From assembly GCA_964423525.1 (NCBI GenBank), contig CAYRFU010000178.1, forward strand, positions 1-15,166: DNA of 15,166 nt. Direction: 5' to 3'. Source of the DNA: CAYRFU01 sp964423525. GTDB lineage: Bacteria; Vulcanimicrobiota; Xenobia; Xenobiales; JADMJV01. Of the stretch, positions 8,087-13,759 are shown piece by piece. The position numbers and the translations under genes were made by a program. Below the pieces are notes generated by a model. It was not told the DNA's origin, did not search any database, and saw nothing but the letters and a program-made list of their open reading frames with translations. Positions within the stretch are counted from its first letter, which is position 1. Each line of letters starts with the position of its first letter.

Positions 8087-8374
8087 TTATCCGTGTTTGA
8101 AGACCTGTTCTGCTCTCTCCTGCTCACAAAGGGTGGTAAGAGTCCCGTATTGTCTCGATCCTAGGCCCGATGTGAGTCCTATTCATCGGCCTAGCCGGCC
8201 TCACTTACCCCCACGTGTTCCTGGTAGAGCGGCCTCTGCACAGGCCTTAGAGGGGGTAGAGCAGACGGCTGCCGTGCGACCGATAGTGGCCCTGCTACCT
8301 TTGGTCGAAATAGCGCGTCTTTCGGAGCTGAGCTGGTCAGATTAGTGGCCTCTGTTGAGGTGGTCTCCCCGCAC
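8087..8374. other. Intergenic spacer between the 449-residue gene and the flavoenzyme gene
   Basis: No open frame here reads like protein. The only clear structure is the inverted repeat at 8161-8194. No good promoter hexamers are seen on the minus strand, although a promoter for the AGPS-like/glpD/uppP series would be expected either here or ahead of 9723. Confidence 0.5.
8161..8194. repeat. Inverted repeat, hairpin of 11 bp with one bulge
   Basis: CTAGGCCCGATG is followed after 11 bases (TGAGTCCTATT) by CATCGGCCTAG, which pairs throughout except for one bulged C. It lies in the 5' region of the AGPS-like gene and downstream of the 449-residue gene. No run of T follows on either strand, so a simple intrinsic terminator is not supported; it may be an operator or an RNA processing structure. 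Confidence 0.4.
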
Positions 8375-9723
8375 TTAATCGACCCGTGCCAGGTAGTAAT
8401 CGCCGACTTGGACGACGTCGGAGTGATGGACCAAGTCGATGTTGCTCTCTGGTGGAGCATCACCGGGAATTTTCCCTCGCAGCACGGCGGAACGCGCATC
8501 CTCGAGACTAAGTCCAGTCTGTTGCAGGCGCTGCTGTTCTTCCACCATCTCGAAGGTCAGTGCGAGCTCGCCGCCGAGCCCGAGGAAATAGCTTAAGTCT
8601 TCGCAATTCTTGGCCCAGCCTGCTTCGTCTTTGGTAATGCTTTTGAGAAACCGATAGGCGGCCCGGGCCCGAACGTCGTTGTCCTGCAGCTCGAGTTTTT
8701 GAAAGTGTGGATCCGACTTCACCTCGTCGAGAAGCGCCTCTAGACCTACGTCGGGAGCGGACTTTCCCATGGCGTAATCTAGCTGGTCGACCAGCCCTCG
8801 GTGGATTTCGGGGTCCAATCTGCGGCAGCGCCAGTTTCGGCGGTTGCCGATATCTTCAGTCACGGGCGAAAGCCCGCCGGCTCGCCAAATCTCGGGGAAC
8901 AAACCCCGTTCAACGATCTGGCCGTCCTGATCGAAGATGGCGTGCACACGATTCAGTTTTTCAACCGTATAGCGCGGCCCCCAGCTACTATCCGTGACTT
9001 CTACTTCGCCAACTTGGAAGATTTCGAGTTGCCACAAATAGGGTGGGCTGTGGTTCACTTCAGCTTCGTAGAGTTCCACCAGAGTCTGTCCGGTGGTAAA
9101 GTCTTTCGGGTGTAGACCGCCCGGCGGGGTGACCACCTCCGCGTGCTCTCTCACCTCTTGAAGGGTCTTCTCTAGAATACCGCTGGGCTCGGCGACTTTG
9201 ATACCTCGCCGTTCAAGGGCGGACACGCCCAGGTCAACGAAACTGAAGTCTGCTTGCATAAAGCCTGACGGAAGAGTTTTCCCTTTCTCGAACTCAAGCT
9301 CTCCAAGCATGGGTGAGCTGCCCCACATTTGAAAGGTATGAATCCTCCCCAGCTTTGGGGAAAGTGTGGCAGCCAGCGGCCCCTCCTCGGTTTCGGTGGA
9401 GAAGCGAAAGACATCAGGCTCGAGAACCTCGACGAGAACTCCGTCCTCACGAAAACGTTGCAACGGTTCCTCGGGTCTCTCGGGCGGTTTGGGAGCTCCG
9501 AAAAGCGCGTGTTTCGCGCGGTCGTAGAGCTTTACAATCATTGTTCTGTCGGGACCCACATGACTACCGGCCAGGATGACGGAGTCGAATGCCGTGCCCG
9601 CCAGGGGAATGATCCTCTTGAACAGTCGACGCGGCAGCAAAGTTTCAACGATTCGGGTAGCTCTGCCAAATCGTAAGGGATGCGGACCTTGGTTCGGTGT
9701 CTCACCAGGGTAACAGCCTCCAT
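8375..9723 (-). CDS. Protein of unknown function, about 449 residues, one frame break near the N-terminus
   Basis: The long frame (stop at 8375) is open back past 9640, but the proper start is the ATG at 9723: it has GGAGGT eight bases upstream and opens MEAVTLVRHRTKVRIPYDLA. Near 9655-9670 the frame must change; the next frame then gives TRIVETLLPRRLFKRIIPLAG and flows into the long ORF (MIVKLYDRAKHALFG onward). An internal ATG at 9541 without a ribosome binding site would drop about 60 residues that look genuine. No signal peptide, transmembrane helix or known motif is visible. The sequence is acidic with many aromatic residues and a C-terminal VVQVGDYYLARVD. The frame break is most easily an indel error, since the rest is clean. 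It leads the minus-strand series, 288 bases ahead of the flavoenzyme gene. Confidence 0.65.
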
Positions 9724-9769
9724 GCTATGGAACCTCCAAACTTCAGTTTCGGAAGCCTACCACGGTTGA

Positions 9770-9874
9770 ATGAAAGGGCGCTCAAAAGAGATACCGGTGA
9801 ACAGCTTCACCTACATAGAAACCTACTATAACCGCAAACGCCGTCATTCACGCTTCCGATGTTCCCTATGGTAG
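9770..9874 (+). pseudogene. C-terminal remnant of an IS3-family transposase (OrfB)
   Basis: Plus-strand translation gives FTYIETYYNRKRRHS (9806-9850), which matches the end of the IS3-family DDE integrase domain, where a YIE-x-YYN-x-x-RRHS-x-LGY block follows the last catalytic Glu. After HS the expected LGY-type continuation is lost (stop at 9872-9874); a neighbouring frame continues TLPMFPM, so a one-base shift is likely. The catalytic DDE residues and OrfA are absent, and I see no paired terminal inverted repeats. It is a dead stump of an insertion sequence at the edge of the toxin-antitoxin region. Confidence 0.6.
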
Positions 9875-9994
9875 ACTTGTCACACCCTCGAAGTGGACGC
9901 CCAACCTCAAAACCCTACCAACACTGGCTTCCACGGCCCTCGACTGCGTCAGGAGCGGTCCAAACCTATGTTCGTTCGCTGTTCACAGGATTGT

Positions 9995-10016
9995 AGAGTC
10001 GCGGCAAGACTCTTTT
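9995..10016 (+). terminator. Weak terminator-like hairpin
   Basis: AGAGTC, a 7-base loop, GACTCT and then T residues (run at 10013-10016). The stem is only six pairs and the T tract is short. It lies about 120 bases after the transposase remnant on the same strand and may be a relic of that element. Confidence 0.25.
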
Positions 10017-10117
10017 AACCGAGCGGTCTTATCCCGATCACATTCGGCGGCGACGATGGAAGTGTCCGGCCCAGCCTACCCGAGTCCCCGGTTACAGCCC
10101 GCGACGTCCCCGCGAGC

Positions 10118-10138
10118 AAGCCGGGACCGGCCCGGCTT
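10118..10138. repeat. Perfect 8-bp inverted repeat at the end of the polA remnant
   Basis: AAGCCGGG, loop ACCGG, CCCGGCTT. On the minus strand it begins exactly where the DNA polymerase I homology ends, the place where a polA terminator would sit. No T run follows on the minus strand, so terminator function is unproven. Confidence 0.4.
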
Positions 10139-10211
10139 TAGCTTCAGCCCAGTTGGGCCCGGCTCCGATATCAGCTTTGAGAGGCACGAGTAATTCCACC
10201 ACCTGCTCCAT
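10137..10211 (-). pseudogene. polA: C-terminal stump of DNA polymerase I
   Basis: Minus-strand translation gives MEQVVELL followed by VPLKADIGAGPNWAEAK. The last 25 residues of bacterial DNA polymerase I have this same pattern (VPLKVDVGVGxNWxEAK at the very C-terminus), so this is very probably the 3' end of a polA copy. Nothing of the polymerase lies upstream: the frame meets a TGA five codons before the Met, and VapC begins beyond that. The normal stop after EAK is also lost. It sits directly upstream (plus-strand sense) of a hairpin and is embedded in a 590-base stretch with no intact gene. Confidence 0.55.
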
Positions 10212-10314
10212 CGTCGATCAAAACCTGACCGTCAGGAAAGTCCGGGTTGGAGTGGAGAGGCATTGGGTCGGGCAGACGGAGATCGGGAAGGCCGAACAGC
10301 CTGGCCGAGTTCAT
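10171..10314 (-). CDS. Short ORF overlapping the vapC stop (47 codons), doubtful
   Basis: An ATG at 10314 overlaps the vapC TGA (ATGA) and opens a frame with MNSARLFGLPDLRLPDPMPL and then NPDFPDGQVLIDDG, ending at 10171. The overlap mimics translational coupling and the first 35 residues look protein-like, but the last part reads through the polA stump in the wrong frame, so at least the 3' half is not a conserved protein. It may be a truncated third gene of the operon or chance. Confidence 0.25.
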   Translation of the reverse strand: MNSARLFGLPDLRLPDPMPLHSNPDFPDGQVLIDDGAGGGITRASQS

Positions 10315-10688
10315 CGAATCAGTTCAACCTTGACACCGAGGTCCAGCTGGGCCCAGGCATAGTCGGCAGTTACTGCTGGAATACTTCGGTGCTGGGCAAG
10401 AGCGAGGCAGGCGCGGTCGCCCAGTGAAAACCCGTAATTCTGACTGATAGGGAGCAAAGCTGCTGCACTATTTGCGTCCGCTTCAACAAAGGGAACAAAT
10501 TCTATTGGTGAGGCTAGCAAGCGACTGAGGGCGGCCCCTGAATCGTGGCCGTCTCTTGCGAAACGGCCGAGCACCTCGCAGAGATTCACAGAAGACAGGC
10601 AACTCTGGTTCAGGCGGTCTGCAACGTATTGCTGCCCTGGTTCTTGAAAGAGGAAGGCCAGGAGGGCGGAGGCGTCGAGAGCTAACAC
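10311..10688 (-). CDS. vapC: VapC-type PIN-domain toxin (ribonuclease)
   Basis: 125 residues, full length for the family. The PIN active-site acids are in place: D5 in LALDASALLAF, E38 in NLCEVLGR, D91 in LGDRACLALA and D109 in VTADYAWA. VapC proteins are Mg-dependent RNases that cut tRNA or rRNA and are held inactive by the co-expressed antitoxin. The start is a GTG at 10688; the first seven bases overlap the antitoxin gene, and AGGAG lies immediately ahead, too close for an ideal ribosome binding site, which suits coupled translation. Sits second in the operon, in the usual antitoxin-toxin order. Confidence 0.92.
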   Translation of the reverse strand: MLALDASALLAFLFQEPGQQYVADRLNQSCLSSVNLCEVLGRFARDGHDSGAALSRLLASPIEFVPFVEADANSAAALLPISQNYGFSLGDRACLALAQHRSIPAVTADYAWAQLDLGVKVELIR

Positions 10689-10936
10689 TCCTTCTTAGCC
10701 TCTTCTCTGCGCTCACGGAGAAAGTCTTCCACCACGTTCTCAGGTAGAGACCCTCGATAGAGTTCTTCGACAAAACTCTGCAGAGACGCTGATGAACTCG
10801 AGGAAGAGTCAGCCATTACCGCGGCTGTGATGATCTCTCTTGCTTCGGCTTCCATGCTTCTACCGGCCTGAGCCGCGCGGATTCTAAGACAGCGATGGAC
10901 ATCATCCGGCAAGTTTCGAATACTAAGCCGAGCCAT
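10682..10936 (-). CDS. FitA-like ribbon-helix-helix antitoxin of VapC
   Basis: 84 residues from the ATG at 10936. The N-terminus MARLSIRNLPDDVHRCLRIR followed by AAQAGRSMEAEAREII is the FitA/StbC-type ribbon-helix-helix: strand, two helices, and the GRSxEAExR turn. A serine-rich linker follows, then an acidic-basic C-terminal helix that should wrap the toxin. A TTG start at 10954 would extend it six residues, but that codon lies inside the dyad at 10944-10957, and the family normally starts at MARLSIR. It would neutralise the VapC and repress its own promoter; the dyad just upstream fits. Confidence 0.9.
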   Translation of the reverse strand: MARLSIRNLPDDVHRCLRIRAAQAGRSMEAEAREIITAAVMADSSSSSSASLQSFVEELYRGSLPENVVEDFLRERREEAKKEC

Positions 10937-10943
10937 GGCGCCA

Positions 10944-10973
10944 TCGTTAGTCAACGACTACAATGGCTGTCAA
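10944..10973 (-). promoter_or_regulatory. Putative promoter and operator of the antitoxin-vapC operon
   Basis: On the minus strand a perfect -35 hexamer TTGACA (10968-10973) is followed 14 bases later by the dyad TCGTT-GACT-AACGA (10944-10957), which ends eight bases before the antitoxin ATG and would overlap the -10 region. The -10 itself is poor (TAACGA). Ribbon-helix-helix antitoxins bind such short dyads, so autoregulation is the natural reading. Confidence 0.45.
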
Positions 10974-10990
10974 ATACCTGATAGGTGCTG

Positions 10991-11023
10991 AGCCGATTCA
11001 CCGGCAAGAGTGGCGAATCGGCT
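10991..11023. repeat. Inverted repeat, 9-bp arms
   Basis: AGCCGATTC and GAATCGGCT are perfect complements separated by 15 bases, with a few extra inner pairs (CC/GG). The nonamer GGCTGTCAA also occurs twice around it (10965-10973 and 11020-11028). It lies upstream of the antitoxin promoter. No T run follows on either strand. Possible far operator or end of a lost element. Confidence 0.4.
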
Positions 11024-11163
11024 GTCAAGCCAAAGGAGCCAGGCCCACGGCTCCGTCGACCACAAAAGGCGAGCGGCTGGCCTCTCTCCGGTCCGAGGGC
11101 TCCTGGAGCGTATCGACTCCGCCAAATCCCTTCCGACTCGCCCTCGGTCCTGGGCGAACTTCA

Positions 11164-11451
11164 TCACAACAGCATCGAGGGGGCTTTCAAGCTGTGGTCA
11201 AGCCGCACGGGAATGTCCAGATTCCGATCGCTCAAGACTCCGACTAGGGCCTGGGAAACCCGTTTCTCTACCAAGACCCGGTGAAGGTCGAGGACTACCG
11301 AACTCATTGGGAGGAGATGTTCGCTCCGACCGGACTCGATGCCAGCCAGTCCTGAAGCTCGAACGAAATTTAGCTCTGTCTCCGCTGGCAGCTTCAGAGG
11401 GAAAATCCACAACGTTGCCGACTCGGAGAGCTCATTTCTGGGACGTGCCAA
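11164..11451 (-). pseudogene. Protein-like frame of unknown origin, possibly a decayed gene
   Basis: 95 codons from a TTG. The last 50 (MSSVVLDLHRVLVEKRVSQA, then LVGVLSDRNLDIPVRLDHSL) have normal hydrophobic and charged patterning and look translated or formerly translated. The first half is less convincing. There is no ribosome binding site and no family I can name; it might derive from another PIN-type or toxin gene, but that is a guess. Confidence 0.25.
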
Positions 11452-11543
11452 TTGTCACCACGCCCGTGTGCACCATCCCCAAAGTTCCATACCCGGAGCT
11501 CCCGTTTAGAGGAACATGACGTTGGGCTCGATCAGGATGCTTC

Positions 11544-11602
11544 TGATGGAGTCTAATGCCTCTCGTCGAGGCCAGGTAGAGATGCGAACGGTCCCCCAAA
11601 TC
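11544..11602 (-). pseudogene. Fragment of a second AGPS-like flavoenzyme gene
   Basis: The 59 bases align without gaps to 7265-7323 inside the intact flavoenzyme gene, with 48 identities by my count, and 36 of 39 in the core (11558-11596 against 7279-7317). On the minus strand the encoded peptide is TVRISTWPRREALDSI against TVRISPWPRREAFHSI in the intact gene, so the reading frame is conserved. Neither flank continues the homology convincingly. It is a stump of a duplicated or formerly paralogous gene; the differences show it is not a recent assembly duplicate. Confidence 0.65.
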
Positions 11603-11748
11603 CGCTCCGAACATTGCGAATGAGCATTTCGCAGACACGTTTGCTTCGGACAGGCAGGGCTGCAGAAGCGGGGGGTCCAAAATCCTGGCCACCAGATATG
11701 GACCTCGGCAGCTCGAGTTTGGAAGATAACCGAGCCTAAAACGTGAGC

Positions 11749-11949
11749 TCAGCCCTTTTGCTGTTCTTTCAGAGGCTGCCTACCGGGGCCTTTGAGAACA
11801 ACGGGCTGTGTGGCAAGTCTGACAAACTCCTCGTCGGACATTTCATCCATCAGTTCACAGACGAGTTTGATCGCTTTATCCGGGCTGATGCGGCCGTTGG
11901 GGAGAGTGATAGAACCCCCAGCTTTATCAGTGCCTTCGATCTCAAGCAT
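11749..11949 (-). CDS. Small partner (66 residues) of the ADP-ribosyltransferase-like protein
   Basis: Starts with an ATG at 11949 directly abutting the stop of the upstream gene (TAG-ATG), so the pair is surely co-transcribed. The protein has a short beta-like N-terminus (LEIEGTDKAGGSITLPNG), then an acidic helical centre (AIKLVCELMDEMSDEEFVRLA) and a basic tail (PGRQPLKEQQKG). No known domain. Size, position and acidity suit an antitoxin or an accessory subunit, but toxin-first order is the less common arrangement, so the role is inferred only. Confidence 0.65.
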   Translation of the reverse strand: MLEIEGTDKAGGSITLPNGRISPDKAIKLVCELMDEMSDEEFVRLATQPVVLKGPGRQPLKEQQKG

Positions 11950-12522
11950 CTAAAATATCCACTTCTCGAGAATCGCGTCCTGGTCAATAACGGCCAGTTG
12001 GAGGTGACTCCTGTCGTAAATTGGAGAGTCGGTCGTGATTGCTTTGCCTTCAACACAGGCGGCACGGTATCCGCGAACGGCTCTTCCTCTCGATGATAAC
12101 ACGTTCGTCAAGAAGTTGAAAATAGCGCAGTCAAGCCTGTGAACCGGATACTTATTTTTTAGCCTGCTCCCCAATTGAGCCATCCTTATTTCAAACTTTC
12201 TGGCGTAAGCGCTCACCAAGTCCATGTCGACTTGGTCGAGCAAATCTACGAAGGCGTGAAGGTCTATTCGTGCGGCCACGACAGCTATGGGCCCTTCGTA
12301 TCCCTTTCTGGCATGCCAGTCTCTGGCCCATTCCCGCGCCCGATTTGGTGCGTCCTGCCAAAAGTAGATTCCGTGGCCGAGCCATTCCCAAGGGCTATTG
12401 CTGGGAAGAAAGCCATCAGTCACTATACTTTGAGCAGCGGACAGGGTGGTGCCGTGGTAGCCGATAGCCTGGAGCGTTAATGGTGCACCTTTCTCCCTCG
12501 ACTCCGCCATGTTGGTCGTCAT
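11950..12522 (-). CDS. Putative PARP-type ADP-ribosyltransferase-fold protein, possible toxin
   Basis: 190 residues. GYHGTTLSAAQSIVTDGF (21-38) and GHGIYFWQDAPNRAREWA (49-66) recall the core of H-Y-E type ADP-ribosyltransferases: His in an HGT turn (H23), a helix leading to a Gly, then G-I-Y-F (Y53), here followed by the QDAPxRAxEWA helix seen in many uncharacterised bacterial proteins of this type. The third catalytic residue cannot be assigned; the C-terminal strand HLQLAVID would be near it. If active it would transfer ADP-ribose from NAD to protein or nucleic acid. Start ATG at 12522 lacks a good ribosome binding site; a second ATG is at 12510. A perfect dyad lies 51 bases upstream. The small gene at 11749-11949 follows directly. 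Confidence 0.7.
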   Translation of the reverse strand: MTTNMAESREKGAPLTLQAIGYHGTTLSAAQSIVTDGFLPSNSPWEWLGHGIYFWQDAPNRAREWARDWHARKGYEGPIAVVAARIDLHAFVDLLDQVDMDLVSAYARKFEIRMAQLGSRLKNKYPVHRLDCAIFNFLTNVLSSRGRAVRGYRAACVEGKAITTDSPIYDRSHLQLAVIDQDAILEKWIF

Positions 12523-12572
12523 TTGTCCGCTAGAAACGAACCCCTCCTGTGACGGTGGAATTCAGAGGCTAG

Positions 12573-12599
12573 AATTGTGCACACACTGTATGCACAATT
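12573..12599. promoter_or_regulatory. Perfect dyad operator candidate upstream of the ADP-ribosyltransferase-like operon
   Basis: AATTGTGCA and TGCACAATT are perfect 9-bp complements around a 9-base centre. Such spacing fits a dimeric DNA-binding repressor. The site is 51 bases upstream of the ATG at 12522 and about 430 bases upstream of the plus-strand pair at 13027, so it most likely controls the former. No strong -10 or -35 hexamer can be paired with it. Confidence 0.5.
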
Positions 12600-12686
12600 T
12601 AGTGCAAAACCCATGTCTGGGACTGAGGCGCGGCGGAGGGGACCCTGTCTTCCCGTCAGTGGTGTCGATCAATCGGCTGCGTGATC

Positions 12687-12911
12687 TTAGACGCATCCAG
12701 GCCCGGAACAGTTCTGGGAGCCGGATGTTATCTCCACTTCAACCGGGGGGTCAAGACGCCCACTCAGGGACCTGGAGGCCAAATCGGAAGTGCCTATCTT
12801 CAGGCCGACTTCTGCCGGTAGCCCAATTTGGAGTCTCTCGACCAGGCGAATCGCTAGCGAAGACAGGCCAATTTGGTCCCCCGGCCCTACTTGCATCAGG
12901 GGGAAGTTCAA
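12687..12911 (-). pseudogene. Possible remnant of a carrier-protein (PCP/ACP) domain
   Basis: Minus-strand frame whose part GDQIGLSSLAIRLVERLQ resembles the phosphopantetheine attachment helix of peptidyl or acyl carrier domains (GG/GL-x-SL-x-AIRLVxRL), followed by LPAEVGLKIGTSDLASRSL, which fits the second half of the fold. The serine of GLSSL would be the attachment site. No adjoining adenylation, ketosynthase or condensation sequence is visible and there is no good start. Resemblance is short, so chance remains possible. The flanking bases 12523-12686 and 12912-12972 show nothing else besides the dyad. Confidence 0.3.
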
Positions 12912-12972
12912 AGGAGCCTGGTGCGGTGGCTATCGACGACCCACCTTGACCCGCCTGTCTTTCTCAGGTGCT

Positions 12973-13002
12973 TTCTCGTCGGTAGCTTCTCTAGGGTATA
13001 AT
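12973..13002 (+). promoter_or_regulatory. Promoter candidate for the AbiEii-like gene
   Basis: A perfect -10 hexamer TATAAT (12997-13002) lies 25 bases before the ATG at 13027, implying a short leader. The -35 is weak (TTCTCG at 12973-12978, 18-base spacer). GGAAG about nine bases before the ATG can serve as ribosome binding site. Confidence 0.45.
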
Positions 13003-13026
13003 TGCCCAACAGTGGAAGTTAGACAT

Positions 13027-13424
13027 ATGAAGCCAAACCTGGTGCGGCTAAGCAAAGGACAGAAAGGACTGTGGCCGGAGCTTGTCTCCACACCGGAAGA
13101 ATTCACCTTATTTGGCGGAATCGCACTGAATTGGCTGGAACAAAGACATCTGTAGTTCAAAAGCGCGCTCTTGCCCGAGATTTCCTTGACCTTGATCTGC
13201 TCCTGAGTGTTGGAAAAATATCACTGACGGACGCACTTATCGCCGGGAGAAAACTCTATGGTCGAATGTACAACCCAAACCCACACGTTGCTCTCAAGGC
13301 CTTAACTTTCTTTGGTGACGGAGACTTGATGACCTTACCCGAGGAACTACGCGATAGGCTTGCTGAGGCGGCCGGTCAAGTTGACCTGACATACCTTGCC
13401 AATGAGATTGAAGCACTGTCGTGA
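13027..13424 (+). pseudogene. AbiEii/AbiGii-type nucleotidyltransferase with an internal deletion
   Basis: The first frame, from the ATG at 13027, gives MKPNLVRLSKGQKGLWPELV and EEFTLFGGIAL, the normal N-terminus up to the GG motif of this toxin family. The frame stops at 13153-13155. The overlapping second frame carries the family's C-terminal half: LAGTKTSVVQKRALARDFLD, LDLLLSVGKISLTDAL, KALTFFGDGDLMTLPEELRD, ending at the TGA at 13422. The join lies near 13110-13135. Missing between them is roughly a hundred residues with the catalytic D-x-D and surrounding core, and the halves are out of frame. Normal members are about 200 residues or more and act as nucleotidyltransferase toxins. This copy cannot be active. 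The second frame has its own ATG at 13071, but the residues from there to the join are out-of-frame noise. Confidence 0.72.
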
Positions 13425-13603
13425 GTTCGATTTCTCACGCCGAACTACTCGAAATAGCCAGGCGAGTGGCCTGGTTCAAAGAGCCAGAAAAGGTGTTGAA
13501 AGAACCGCACGTTTTTCTAGCCCAGGTCGTGACTCACGGGACACTCAGTGATGTCGTTAAAGCGCAGAAAGCATTTGGTCCGGATATGCATCCTTCGACC
13601 TGA
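13421..13603 (+). CDS. Small conserved partner of the AbiEii-like gene, C-terminally truncated
   Basis: 60 residues from a GTG overlapping the previous stop (GTGA). HAELLEIARRVAWFKEPEKV and LAQVVTHGTLSDVVKAQKAF match the N-terminal two thirds of the small protein usually encoded right after this type of nucleotidyltransferase and thought to be its cognate partner or antitoxin. Family members go on for another 30-40 residues (typically a RSWAYW-containing segment); here the frame ends PDMHPST and no continuation of that kind appears in the other frames. The pair has therefore lost pieces from both genes, and an inverted repeat begins 17 bases after the stop. Confidence 0.65.
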   Translation: MSSISHAELLEIARRVAWFKEPEKVLKEPHVFLAQVVTHGTLSDVVKAQKAFGPDMHPST

Positions 13604-13619
13604 AAACGCAAGAGTGCTT

Positions 13620-13703
13620 CGCGGTGAGCGATCGCCTCGGGAGTGGAGGCCGTCGGCGGCTGGAACTCTATCCGGTCACTGAATGAGTTCCTCGCTCACC
13701 GCG
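13620..13703. repeat. Perfect 12-bp inverted repeat around a 60-base centre
   Basis: CGCGGTGAGCGA (13620-13631) and TCGCTCACCGCG (13692-13703) are exact complements. The centre contains a smaller GCCTC/GAGGC hairpin. The 84-base unit fills most of the spacer between the broken AbiEii pair and the next nucleotidyltransferase gene. It could be a folded RNA, an operator pair, or a small mobile element of MITE type; no target-site duplication is evident. Confidence 0.5.
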
Positions 13704-13759
13704 CAGTCCGGTTGTCGCAGGGGTGGGAGGCTTGACGGGTCTCGCCGAACGACCCCCCG

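Larger units (their letters stand above)
10974..11748. other. Long stretch without a convincing intact gene
   Basis: Holds the inverted repeat at 10991-11023, one doubtful minus-strand frame (11164-11451) and the diverged flavoenzyme fragment (11544-11602). Plus-strand frames here are rich in Pro, Arg and Ser and look like noise. The rest I cannot explain; it looks like decayed coding DNA. Confidence 0.5.

Noticed and set aside
9825..9853. TATAGT as -10 of a promoter for the gene starting at 9723
   Set aside because: The position 17 bases upstream (GCGTGA) does not resemble a -35, and the site lies within the transposase remnant coding sequence; not strong enough to list.
11010..11519. 169-codon plus-strand open frame
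   Set aside because: Composition is Pro/Arg/Ser/Gly-rich without hydrophobic patterning and there is no ribosome binding site; typical of a chance frame in G+C-rich decayed DNA.
9724..13026. Search for CRISPR arrays and long tandem repeats in the non-coding stretches
   Set aside because: No regularly spaced repeats were seen; only isolated inverted repeats and one short diverged duplicate.
13071..13126. ATG at 13071 as start of the AbiEii-like C-terminal frame
   Set aside because: The residues from there to the join are noise in this frame, while the other frame carries the real N-terminus; the frame is the back half of a deleted gene.
12930..13160. 76-codon minus-strand open frame
   Set aside because: Most of it is antisense to the AbiEii N-terminal segment and its promoter; no ribosome binding site or family resemblance.
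13604..13682. Frame reading FDLKTQECFAVSDRL after the truncated partner gene
   Set aside because: It looks faintly protein-like but does not match the expected C-terminus of the partner family and overlaps the 12-bp inverted repeat; not called.
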